A DNA stretch of 8,200 nt from Thermoplasmata archaeon. GTDB taxonomy: Archaea; Thermoplasmatota; Thermoplasmata; Lutacidiplasmatales; UBA184. The stretch covers positions 1 through 8,200 of the forward strand of contig JASHSX010000172.1 of the NCBI GenBank assembly GCA_030040865.1, given 5' to 3'. A model generated the notes under the pieces. It did no database searches and was not told the DNA's origin. It saw only the letters and a list, made by a program, of their open reading frames with translations. How positions within the stretch are numbered: the first letter of the stretch is position 1; every line of letters starts with the position of its first letter. Of this stretch, positions 1 to 5,412 are shown in pieces. A program made the position numbers and the translations under genes.

Positions 1-607
1 GGCCAAACGCCCCCTCAACGACCCGCCGCTGACTGGGGAGCGGAACCACGACCTGGACCGAACGGACGAGCCTACGTTCGAGGCGCGACACTCCGTCCCG
101 GACGATCGGAGACACCTCGTAGCCGAGATCCTCGATCTTCTGGGTTTCCACGAAATTGTGCATGTAGGCGGTAACGCGGAGCCCGGTGAGACGTGCTGCG
201 AGAGACGGCAGAAGCAGCCCGAGGGCATTGCCCCACCGATTCCTTCCGAACGACGTGACGTACATGTTGAACAGGAGGGCGTCAAGTGACGTGGAATCGC
301 GGGCGAGGCGGCGAAGGGCCACGAGGAGCGAACCCGGGTCGTTGAGCGCCCAGCACTTGTGGAGCCTGATCCGTCGAGGGTCGGAGCCGGGCGGGAGCTT
401 CGAACCGGTCGGACAGAAGACCTCCACCCGGTCGATTCCGGGGAGGTCGGCCAGGCCCAGAGCGATTCCGGTGCTCGAGTTTCCAGCGAAGTTGTACTCG
501 GGAAAGAACGTGCCAAAAAGCCCGACGACCCACCCACGACCGGAACCTTCGGTCGACGGGATCGAACTGGGTCGAAGGCTCTCGATCGGTGCGGAAAGCG
601 GCGGCAC
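1..607 (-). CDS. GT4-like (GT-B fold) glycosyltransferase, N-terminal part, cut by window edge
   Basis: An open frame of 202 codons runs off the left edge, so only the N-terminal part is visible. The start is GTG at 607: an in-frame TGA lies two codons upstream (613-611) and no other good start precedes the conserved part. A Rossmann-like first strand and glycine-rich loop (V27-V28-G29-L30-F31-G32, then F35-P36-E37-Y38) leads into G47-I-A-L-G-L. A second block around residues 108-151 ends in A-Y-M-H-N. This layout resembles the N-terminal acceptor-binding domain of GT4 glycosyltransferases; the C-terminal nucleotide-sugar domain would lie outside the window. Residues 1-24 are Pro/Ser-rich and probably disordered. 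It follows the aminotransferase by 56 bp on the same strand, so it probably adds a sugar made by this locus to a glycan on the cytoplasmic membrane face. That the frame codes is fairly sure; the family is less so. Confidence 0.68.
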   Translation of the reverse strand, partial: MPPLSAPIESLRPSSIPSTEGSGRGWVVGLFGTFFPEYNFAGNSSTGIALGLADLPGIDRVEVFCPTGSKLPPGSDPRRIRLHKCWALNDPGSLLVALRRLARDSTSLDALLFNMYVTSFGRNRWGNALGLLLPSLAARLTGLRVTAYMHNFVETQKIEDLGYEVSPIVRDGVSRLERRLVRSVQVVVPLPSQRRVVEGAFG

Positions 608-625
608 GGCTCACTCGGCCGTGCC
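603..625 (-). repeat. Inverted repeat covering the GTG start of the GT4-like gene
   Basis: GGCACGGC (603-610) and GCCGTGCC (618-625) are perfect 8-base complements separated by 7 bases. On the minus-strand transcript the hairpin's 3' arm contains the GTG start codon (607-605), so folding could hide it. The repeat itself is directly visible; a regulatory role is inference. Confidence 0.5.
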
Positions 626-628
626 CGG

Positions 629-652
629 CCGTCCGGACGGAGCGATCCTCCG
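629..652. repeat. Palindrome and overlapping inverted repeat between aminotransferase and GT4-like gene
   Basis: CCGTCCGGACGG (629-640) is a perfect 12-base palindrome. CGGAG (638-642) and CTCCG (648-652) form a second short inverted repeat overlapping it. Both lie in the 56-bp gap after the aminotransferase stop. They could be a processing or termination structure, but there is no T-rich tract of the kind archaeal termination favours, and short palindromes are common in GC-rich DNA. Confidence 0.35.
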
Positions 653-663
653 TACCTCGGTCG

Positions 664-1800
664 TCACGCGCTCGCGACCTCCCGCAGGGCTCGCGCCGAG
701 TACTCGACATCCTCCGTGGACGTTCCGTTCCCCGAGGGAAGGCTCATTGTTTCCCGCCCCAACGCGTCCGAGACCGGGAATCGCGCCGTGCGTCGGACGA
801 ACCTCCGGCAGAACGGCTGCCGGTGGAGCGGCCAGAAGCCGACCCGGGTCTCGACGCCACGGCGGGCCAAGGCCTGCATGGTCCTCTTCCGAACCCGGGG
901 ACCGCCCCGCACTCGGACCGTGTACATCCAGAACACACTCCGGGTCCACGGAGCTTCTTCGGGCAGCGTGATCCCCCGAACGCCGCTCAGAATTTCGCGG
1001 TAGATTTTCGCGCACGCCCGGCGGTGTCGGATGTGGTCCTCGATCCGCCCCAACTGGCCCAGGCCGAGTGCGGACTGGAGGCTTGTCAGGCGATAGTTGA
1101 ACCCGACCCGGGCGTGGTGATAGTCCCGGTCGGGGTGGGCAAAGGCGAGGTCCCGGAGGGAGCGGGCGCTCTCGGCCACTCGGGCGTCGCGAGTGACGAC
1201 CATGCCGCCCTCACCGGTGGAGAGGAGCTTGTTCGAGTAGAAGCTGAAACAGCCGGCGGTCCCGAGGGACCCTACCCGAAGCCCCCGGTAGAGGGTCCCG
1301 TGGGCCTCGGCGGCGTCCTCGACGAGCGAGAGCGACCGCTCTCGGCCGAGCCGGAGCAGCGGGTCCATATCGGCAGAGTGGCCGTATACGTGCACCGGCA
1401 TGATCGCCCGCGTCGCCCGGGTCAGAACCGCCGACGCCTGCTCGGGAGAGATCGTCCAGCACTCCGGATCGACGTCGGCAAAGACGGGCGTCGCCCCCGT
1501 ATACAGCACCGCGTCGACGCAAGCGACCATCGTGAAGTCCGGGAGGATCACCTCGTCGCCCCGCCCGATCCCGAGGGCGGCGAGCGCCAGGTGGAGCGCG
1601 GTGGTGCCGCTCGAGGTGGAGACCCCGTAGCGCGCACGGACCCATCGGGCGAACGCCCGCTCGAACCTCTCCACGTACGGCCCACGAGAGGAGAGCCACC
1701 CTTCGCGCAACGATTGGGTCACGAGGCGGATGTCCTCGCGTCCGATGCGCGGGGTGGAGACAGGCACCCAGCGATGGCGATCGGTCCGCCGCGTCGGCAT
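664..1800 (-). CDS. DegT/DnrJ/EryC1 PLP-dependent sugar aminotransferase (perosamine synthase-like)
   Basis: This 378-residue cytoplasmic enzyme has the usual length for a nucleotide-sugar aminotransferase. It would transfer an amino group, normally from glutamate, to a keto-sugar nucleotide. Visible marks are P13-V-S-T-P near the N-terminus, G34-W-L-S-S, the phosphate-binding S63-S-G-T-T, G102-A-T-P-V-F, P135-V-H-V-Y-G-H, E161-D-A-A-E-A-H-G with the cofactor-binding Asp162, and F187-Y-S-N-K with Lys191 as the predicted PLP lysine, followed by G196-E-G-G. The pattern is closest to perosamine synthases, which make 4-amino-4,6-dideoxymannose from GDP-4-keto-6-deoxymannose. 3-aminotransferases of the FdtB/DesV type share the fold, so regiochemistry is uncertain. 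I chose ATG at 1800 because AGGGTG lies 6 bases upstream (1812-1807); GTG at 1809 is the alternative. It lies 56 bp after the dehydratase-like SDR, its likely substrate supplier. Confidence 0.92.
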   Translation of the reverse strand: MPTRRTDRHRWVPVSTPRIGREDIRLVTQSLREGWLSSRGPYVERFERAFARWVRARYGVSTSSGTTALHLALAALGIGRGDEVILPDFTMVACVDAVLYTGATPVFADVDPECWTISPEQASAVLTRATRAIMPVHVYGHSADMDPLLRLGRERSLSLVEDAAEAHGTLYRGLRVGSLGTAGCFSFYSNKLLSTGEGGMVVTRDARVAESARSLRDLAFAHPDRDYHHARVGFNYRLTSLQSALGLGQLGRIEDHIRHRRACAKIYREILSGVRGITLPEEAPWTRSVFWMYTVRVRGGPRVRKRTMQALARRGVETRVGFWPLHRQPFCRRFVRRTARFPVSDALGRETMSLPSGNGTSTEDVEYSARALREVASA

Positions 1801-1806
1801 CGAACG

Positions 1807-1812
1807 CACCCT
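1807..1812 (-). promoter_or_regulatory. Ribosome binding site of the aminotransferase
   Basis: On the minus strand AGGGTG lies 6 bases before ATG 1800 and contains the GGTG core complementary to the archaeal 16S rRNA 3' end. It overlaps the alternative GTG start at 1809, which is the reason for preferring the ATG. Confidence 0.45.
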
Positions 1813-1856
1813 TGAAGTTTACCGGCGTCGGCGGTGTCCAAGGCGGGAGGCACCGC

Positions 1857-2858
1857 TCATCGGTACATCGTAGTGCCGTCTACGAAGTCTTCCCAGCTCC
1901 ACCGTCGGCCGTTCGCCTCGAACCAGCCGATCGTGCGGCGCAGTCCGTCGTCGAACGAGACTCGCGGTCGCCATCGGGTCATCCGATGCAGGTACGACGG
2001 ATCGCAGCGGAAGAGCTCGATGTCCTTCTTGCGAAGTCGATGCGGATCCACGACGATCCGGGCGTTCGGCTTTCCCATGAGACGCAGGATGCGATGCGCG
2101 ATCTCCCGTACGGTGTGCGTGCGGTCGCTTCCGACGTTCGCGGCCTGTCCGTTCGGGACCTTCGAGCGCATGAGAGCCATCAGTCCGCGGGCCGTGTCGT
2201 GCACGTAGGTGAAGTCACGACGGGCGTCCAGGTTGCCCAGGTAGATCGTGTCGGACCGGTCGGCCTGGGCGATGATCTCCGGAATGACGTACGGTTCGGT
2301 CTCTCGGGGTCCGTAGGCATTGAAGATCCGCGCGGTGACGACCGGGATGCCGTGCTCAAGGAACGCCGTGAAGCAGAGCCGGTCCGCGGCGAGCTTGGAA
2401 ACAGCGTAGGTGTTGAGAGGGTCGAGAGGATGGTCCTCCGAGATCCGGGGGTGACGGGCCTCCCCGTACACTTCCGTCGAGGAGACGTAGAGCATTCGCT
2501 CGAGTTTGGCCCGTTTCGTGAGGAAGAGGGCATTGAGCGTGCCCTCGACATTGATCCTAAAGAACCGCTTCGGGACGTCGTAGGCCGTCGGGACGTAGGT
2601 ATCGCCGACGCAATGGAAGAGGAACTGCGCCCGGCTCTCGGTGACCGCGTCCAAGAACTTCCACTCGTCCAGCACATCGCCGGGAACGATTTGCACGCGA
2701 TCGCGGACTTCGTCGAGGTTCTGACGGTGGCCGTGAAGGAAGTTGTCGTAGACCGTAACGATAGCCCCGTCGTCCAACAGCTCGCGGACGAGAGCCGATC
2801 CGACGAACCCGGCACCCCCGGAGACCACGACTCTCTTGCCCCGAAATCCCGAAGCCAT
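1857..2858 (-). CDS. Extended SDR, probable NDP-hexose 4,6-dehydratase
   Basis: This 333-residue protein is a full-length extended short-chain dehydrogenase. G14-G-A-G-F-V-G20 is the NAD(P)-binding glycine motif, Y151-x-x-x-K155 the catalytic pair, and S127-T128-E129-V-Y-G the active-site strand. A Glu here is typical of 4,6-dehydratases (RmlB, GMD, LegB), where it removes the C5 proton; UDP-glucose 4-epimerases usually have small residues instead. The block N180-A-Y-G-P-R-E and the D215-F-T-Y-V-H-D motif fit the same group, and L275-R-K-K-D-I-E is the usual C-terminal substrate-side motif. The likely product is an NDP-4-keto-6-deoxysugar for the aminotransferase downstream. The sugar base (GDP, dTDP or UDP) cannot be told. 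I chose ATG at 2858 because the Rossmann strand starts at residue 9 and a TATA-like box lies about 30 bases upstream. GTG at 2900 would add 14 residues. Confidence 0.9.
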   Translation of the reverse strand: MASGFRGKRVVVSGGAGFVGSALVRELLDDGAIVTVYDNFLHGHRQNLDEVRDRVQIVPGDVLDEWKFLDAVTESRAQFLFHCVGDTYVPTAYDVPKRFFRINVEGTLNALFLTKRAKLERMLYVSSTEVYGEARHPRISEDHPLDPLNTYAVSKLAADRLCFTAFLEHGIPVVTARIFNAYGPRETEPYVIPEIIAQADRSDTIYLGNLDARRDFTYVHDTARGLMALMRSKVPNGQAANVGSDRTHTVREIAHRILRLMGKPNARIVVDPHRLRKKDIELFRCDPSYLHRMTRWRPRVSFDDGLRRTIGWFEANGRRWSWEDFVDGTTMYR

Positions 2859-2885
2859 CGCGACGAGTTTGGTACCGGTTCGCAC

Positions 2886-2893
2886 TAAAAGAC
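2886..2893 (-). promoter_or_regulatory. Candidate TATA box of the dehydratase gene
   Basis: On the minus strand CTTTTAGT lies about 28-35 bases before ATG 2858, in the 109-bp gap after the methyltransferase. That is the distance expected for an archaeal box A when transcription starts at or just before the start codon, and no Shine-Dalgarno sequence precedes this ATG. A second AT-rich stretch, GTAAATTC, lies at 2936-2943. The match to consensus is modest. Confidence 0.35.
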
Positions 2894-2967
2894 TTTCCAC
2901 GGTTCGGTGCGGTTCGCGGGAACGACCTCTACCGAGAATTTACGGCGGGCGTCGCGACCGTTCGGGT

Positions 2968-3717
2968 TCAGTTTCGCGTAACGACGAACTGCATGCTCCA
3001 GTCCCGGCCCGTGAGCCGGCCCCCCACGTCGTTCGTAACCGCCCGGACGGTGAAGCCGCCTCGAGCGACGAGCCGACGTAGTTCGTTCGGAAAGTGGTAG
3101 CGCATCCGGTGCACTTCGTCGGAGCGGATTATTCGCCGCCGTCCTTGAATCTCCTCGATCCGGATCGCGACGTCGCAGTAGCCCTCGTGCGTGTTCAACC
3201 GCGGTGTAACTCTGCGGACGAAATGGCGCCCGCCGGACTGGAACGCGCGCTCACCCGACGCGGGCCCCTCACGGAGCAATGCGTCGCCGTTCCAGGAGTC
3301 GAAGACGAATAGTCCCCCGTGTCGTAGGTCGTGCCGGACAGTCCCGAGGGCACGACCAAACCCGGCCGGTGTCAGGTAGTTCATCACGTGGAATAGGCTG
3401 AGACACGCGTCGAACCCGAGGCCGAAGGACCCCCCTCTTCCGAGGTCCGCCCGTCGCCATGTGATAGGCCGTCCCCGCAGACCCTCCCGGGCGATCCGGA
3501 TCATCGTGGCGGACCGGTCGACGCAGACCATCTCGTAGTATCGCGACAGGTATCTTGCGTGGCCGCCGGTGCCGCACCCCAGTTCGAGCACCCTGCGCGC
3601 GCCGGGGACATAGTGTTCGAAAATACGACGGATCCGCAGCGCTTCCTCTCGATACCGCTTGGCTCGGTAGACGGCATCGTAGAGCCGGCTGTACTCGGAG
3701 GAGAAGGGAGCCTTCAT
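2968..3717 (-). CDS. Class I SAM-dependent methyltransferase (DesVI/TylM1-like)
   Basis: A 249-residue cytoplasmic enzyme. The N-terminal helix S10-R-L-Y-D-A-V-Y is common in class I methyltransferases, and V43-L-E-L-G-C-G-T-G is SAM motif I. The acidic residue after strand 2 is D67 (C65-V-D67), the motif around D91 follows, and L134-x-V-F-D-S-W-N-G is the post-I strand region. The size, the N-terminus and the D-S-W-N segment recall amino-sugar N-methyltransferases such as DesVI and TylM1. Its place between a sugar ketoisomerase and a sugar aminotransferase supports a nucleotide-amino-sugar substrate, but O- or C-methylation is possible. The frame stays open upstream to 3939 inside the cupin gene, but ATG 3717 is preferred: it overlaps the cupin stop as ATGA and puts motif I near residue 45, as usual. 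The overlap suggests translational coupling. Confidence 0.88.
   Translation of the reverse strand: MKAPFSSEYSRLYDAVYRAKRYREEALRIRRIFEHYVPGARRVLELGCGTGGHARYLSRYYEMVCVDRSATMIRIAREGLRGRPITWRRADLGRGGSFGLGFDACLSLFHVMNYLTPAGFGRALGTVRHDLRHGGLFVFDSWNGDALLREGPASGERAFQSGGRHFVRRVTPRLNTHEGYCDVAIRIEEIQGRRRIIRSDEVHRMRYHFPNELRRLVARGGFTVRAVTNDVGGRLTGRDWSMQFVVTRN
3714..3717 (-). promoter_or_regulatory. ATGA stop/start overlap joining cupin and methyltransferase
   Basis: On the minus strand the ATG of the methyltransferase (3717-3715) and the TGA of the cupin (3716-3714) share two bases. There is no Shine-Dalgarno sequence just upstream, so the second gene is probably translated by re-initiation. This implies one transcript and matched protein amounts. 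Confidence 0.75.
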
Positions 3718-4112
3718 GCTGACGCGCGTCGCCGTCGAGAACGCACGGTGCTCTCCGGGGCCCCGACATCGGTCAGAACCCGGTCCTCCCGCAGGGAGGT
3801 TGCCAGAACGAGGAGAAGGGACTCGGTGCCCCGTTCCGCGCGGACTAGGTGACGGAACCTCGGCGGCACGTACGCGCCCCACCGGCCTGCCGGGAGCGTC
3901 CGTCGGATCACGGTCGCGCCGTCGATCGAGCGAATCCACACCGTAGGCGACCCCAGGAGCGGGATCAACAACTCTGCGCGAGAGCGATGCCAGTGGTCAT
4001 GAGTGGCCTCACCCTCGCCAAGTTCCCGGGTATAGAGGCGAACGAACCGAGCGAATTCGATTTCGCGAGGGATCGGGCCGCGGAGCGGTACGAGCTTGGG
4101 CCGGTCCGGCAC
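3714..4112 (-). CDS. Cupin, probable nucleotide-sugar 3,4-ketoisomerase (FdtA/WxcM-like)
   Basis: This 132-residue protein has the length and plan of a single-domain FdtA/QdtA/WxcM-type cupin, which shifts the keto group of an NDP-4-keto-6-deoxyhexose to C3. H38-D-H40-W-H42 followed by E47-L-L-I and G54-S matches the first cupin motif. In a gapless comparison H40 and H42 align with the catalytic pair of FdtA (GG-H-A-H). Y81-V-P-P-x-x-x-H88 is the second motif. The C-terminal tail (S124-R-x-R-R-R-R) is basic. Start is GTG 4112, the only candidate after an in-frame TGA five codons upstream (4127-4125). A 70-bp gap separates it from the glycosyltransferase gene upstream, and its stop overlaps the methyltransferase start. 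Fold assignment is good. The ketoisomerase role is supported by its neighbours, but a non-enzymatic sugar-binding cupin cannot be excluded. Confidence 0.82.
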   Translation of the reverse strand: MPDRPKLVPLRGPIPREIEFARFVRLYTRELGEGEATHDHWHRSRAELLIPLLGSPTVWIRSIDGATVIRRTLPAGRWGAYVPPRFRHLVRAERGTESLLLVLATSLREDRVLTDVGAPESTVRSRRRRASA

Positions 4113-4143
4113 GGGATTCCCACATCATCACGGGTCTATCTAT

Positions 4144-4163
4144 CTCCGGCCGGTCTGCCGGAG
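4144..4163 (-). repeat. Inverted repeat between the ALG5-like glycosyltransferase and cupin genes
   Basis: CTCCGGC (4144-4150) and GCCGGAG (4157-4163) are perfect 7-base complements with a 6-base loop. The repeat lies about 20 bases after the glycosyltransferase stop and about 32 bases before the cupin start. It could be a 3' end structure or a leader hairpin. The A/G-rich GATAGATAGAC that follows on the minus strand (4144-4134) is not a T tract, but sits near the TATA distance for a leaderless start at 4112. Confidence 0.4.
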
Positions 4164-4182
4164 CCGGGAGAGTTCGGCGATT

Positions 4183-5199
4183 CTAGAGTCGGAGCGCGGG
4201 TTCCTCGATCGACCGCGTCGGTTCGACAGGCGCGGCGGGCAGGATCCGGCTCTCGGCCGCACGGAGGGACCGGACGAGGAACGATCGTTGGGAGCTCCAC
4301 GTGACGACCTGGGGCACGGCGGTCGGAACCGGGCTCGGGAGCTCCGGGAGACGCCCGGTTCGGCCGCGCAGCCGGTATCGAAGTCGTACAATCCCCGTGC
4401 CGTGGAGGTAGATGTCGGAGAGAAGGCGGAGGAGTCGAGTGCGCGACGTGCGTCGCTCGACCCACGTCACCGGGAGTTCTACGACCGGCACTCCCGCGTG
4501 CAGGGCGAGGACGAGGATCTCGGTATCCCAGAACCAGGAGTCCTCCTTCGAGTACGGAAGAAGCCGGTCAATGGCCGCGTGCGAGAAGACCTTGAGACCG
4601 CACTGATGATCGTAGATCCGGTCCCCGAAACCGGCCCTCAGCATCCGGTTATACGCCTTCGAGACCGCAGACCGCAACGGCGGTCGGGTAGTTCTCGCTC
4701 CCGGGGCGTAACGGGAGCCTACGACGATTGGCGCCCCACCCCAGACCATGCGGACCGCCTCGACGAGCGCCTCGGGGTCGGTCGGCAGGTCCGTATCAAT
4801 GAAGCAGTAGATGTCGGCCGGTGTTCGCGACCAGAGACGGCGAAGTGCGAGCCCTCGCCCGAGAGGTCGTGGATCGGACTGGACCAGAAGGTCCGGCCAG
4901 CGGTGCGATAGCTTACCGAGCAGGTCCGGGGTCCCGTCGGTCGATCCGTCCTCGGCAACGGATAGGCAATAGTCGATGCCGGCCGCTTGGAATGCCCGAT
5001 CGACCTTTTCGAGCGTCTCGGTAAGTCGAGCGGCCTCGTTGCGTACGGGGAGGGTGAGAAGGGTCCTTGGTGAAGAGGATTCGATAGATGCGGCCACGGT
5101 ATGATCAATCCCGCCGGCTGGACGGGGAAGTGCGACGCAGTGCCAGTCCTCGGGGGTAGGCCCGAGATTCGACCTTGCCTCGAGAAGACCGGACGTCAT
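4183..5199 (-). CDS. Family 2 glycosyltransferase (ALG5/DPG-synthase-like)
   Basis: A 338-residue GT-A enzyme. In order: L50-P-V-R-N-E at the start of the fold, A82-E-D-G-S-T-D-G-T for nucleotide binding, I134-D-T-D137 as the metal-binding DxD-type motif, G161-S-R-Y-A-P-G, the Y196-D-H-Q-C-G-L-K segment typical of dolichyl-phosphate glucose/mannose synthases, and W222-F-W-D-T-E-I. These place it with ALG5 and DPG-synthase-like proteins, which move a sugar from a nucleotide to polyprenyl phosphate at the cytoplasmic membrane face. There is no convincing transmembrane helix, unlike eukaryotic ALG5, so membrane contact would be peripheral. About 45 residues precede the fold and about 60 low-complexity Pro/Ser/Arg residues follow it; both are unusual. 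Start ATG 5199 is the longest choice; GTG 5097 (V35) would remove most of the N-terminal extension and cannot be excluded. Confidence 0.9.
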   Translation of the reverse strand: MTSGLLEARSNLGPTPEDWHCVALPRPAGGIDHTVAASIESSSPRTLLTLPVRNEAARLTETLEKVDRAFQAAGIDYCLSVAEDGSTDGTPDLLGKLSHRWPDLLVQSDPRPLGRGLALRRLWSRTPADIYCFIDTDLPTDPEALVEAVRMVWGGAPIVVGSRYAPGARTTRPPLRSAVSKAYNRMLRAGFGDRIYDHQCGLKVFSHAAIDRLLPYSKEDSWFWDTEILVLALHAGVPVVELPVTWVERRTSRTRLLRLLSDIYLHGTGIVRLRYRLRGRTGRLPELPSPVPTAVPQVVTWSSQRSFLVRSLRAAESRILPAAPVEPTRSIEEPALRL

Positions 5200-5249
5200 T
5201 GAGAGTTCGGACGTTCCCCCCGGTTTTCGCTCGCTCCACGGCCGCCCCC

Positions 5250-5257
5250 GATATTAA
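5250..5257 (-). promoter_or_regulatory. Candidate proximal TATA box of the ALG5-like gene
   Basis: TTAATATC on the minus strand, in otherwise GC-rich DNA, lies about 51-58 bases before ATG 5199. A start site some 27 bases downstream would leave a leader of about 28 bases. It competes with the stronger box at 5325-5336. Confidence 0.3.
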
Positions 5258-5324
5258 CCCTCGTCCACGAATTCCAAATGCGGTCCCGGCCCGCTGCCGT
5301 CCGACTCCAAGAAAGCCTCGGACA

Positions 5325-5336
5325 CAATATAAAAAC
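5325..5336 (-). promoter_or_regulatory. Candidate archaeal TATA box in the 213-bp gap
   Basis: The minus strand reads TTTTTATATT here, very close to the archaeal box A consensus TTTATATA and the most AT-rich stretch of the window. It lies in the gap between the Rmd-like gene (stop 5413) and the ALG5-like gene (start 5199). It would start a transcript near 5300 with a leader of about 100 bases. This suggests that the genes from 5199 leftward form a separate transcription unit. The plus strand (AATATAAAAA) is also TATA-like, but no credible plus-strand gene follows. Confidence 0.45.
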
Positions 5337-5412
5337 CCTTCATGGACCGGAGGTGGTTCTCTGTGATTCTCGGTCGGCATACCGAGGTTCGAAGCTGGGG
5401 AGGTCCGGAAAT

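Noticed and set aside
282..710. 142-codon minus-strand open frame near the left edge
   Set aside because: Arg/Pro-rich without motifs and out of frame with the GT4-like frame (607 to 1), which shows coherent hydrophobic strands and a Y-x-H-N motif; it also overlaps the aminotransferase end.
589..1815. 408-codon plus-strand open frame antisense to the aminotransferase
   Set aside because: Arg/Pro/Gly/Val-rich with no recognisable motif; it is the antisense shadow of a clear aminotransferase with intact PLP motifs.
1812..2888. 358-codon plus-strand open frame antisense to the dehydratase
   Set aside because: Low-complexity charged sequence with no domain, lying exactly opposite a full SDR; GC-rich third positions keep such frames open.
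3721..3730. Perfect palindrome GACGCGCGTC inside the cupin 3' end
   Set aside because: Ten-base palindromes occur by chance in GC-rich coding DNA; not listed as its own feature.
3717..3939. 74-codon N-terminal extension of the methyltransferase
   Set aside because: The extension is Arg/Pro/Gly-rich shadow of the cupin gene; ATG 3717 with ATGA overlap gives normal methyltransferase length.
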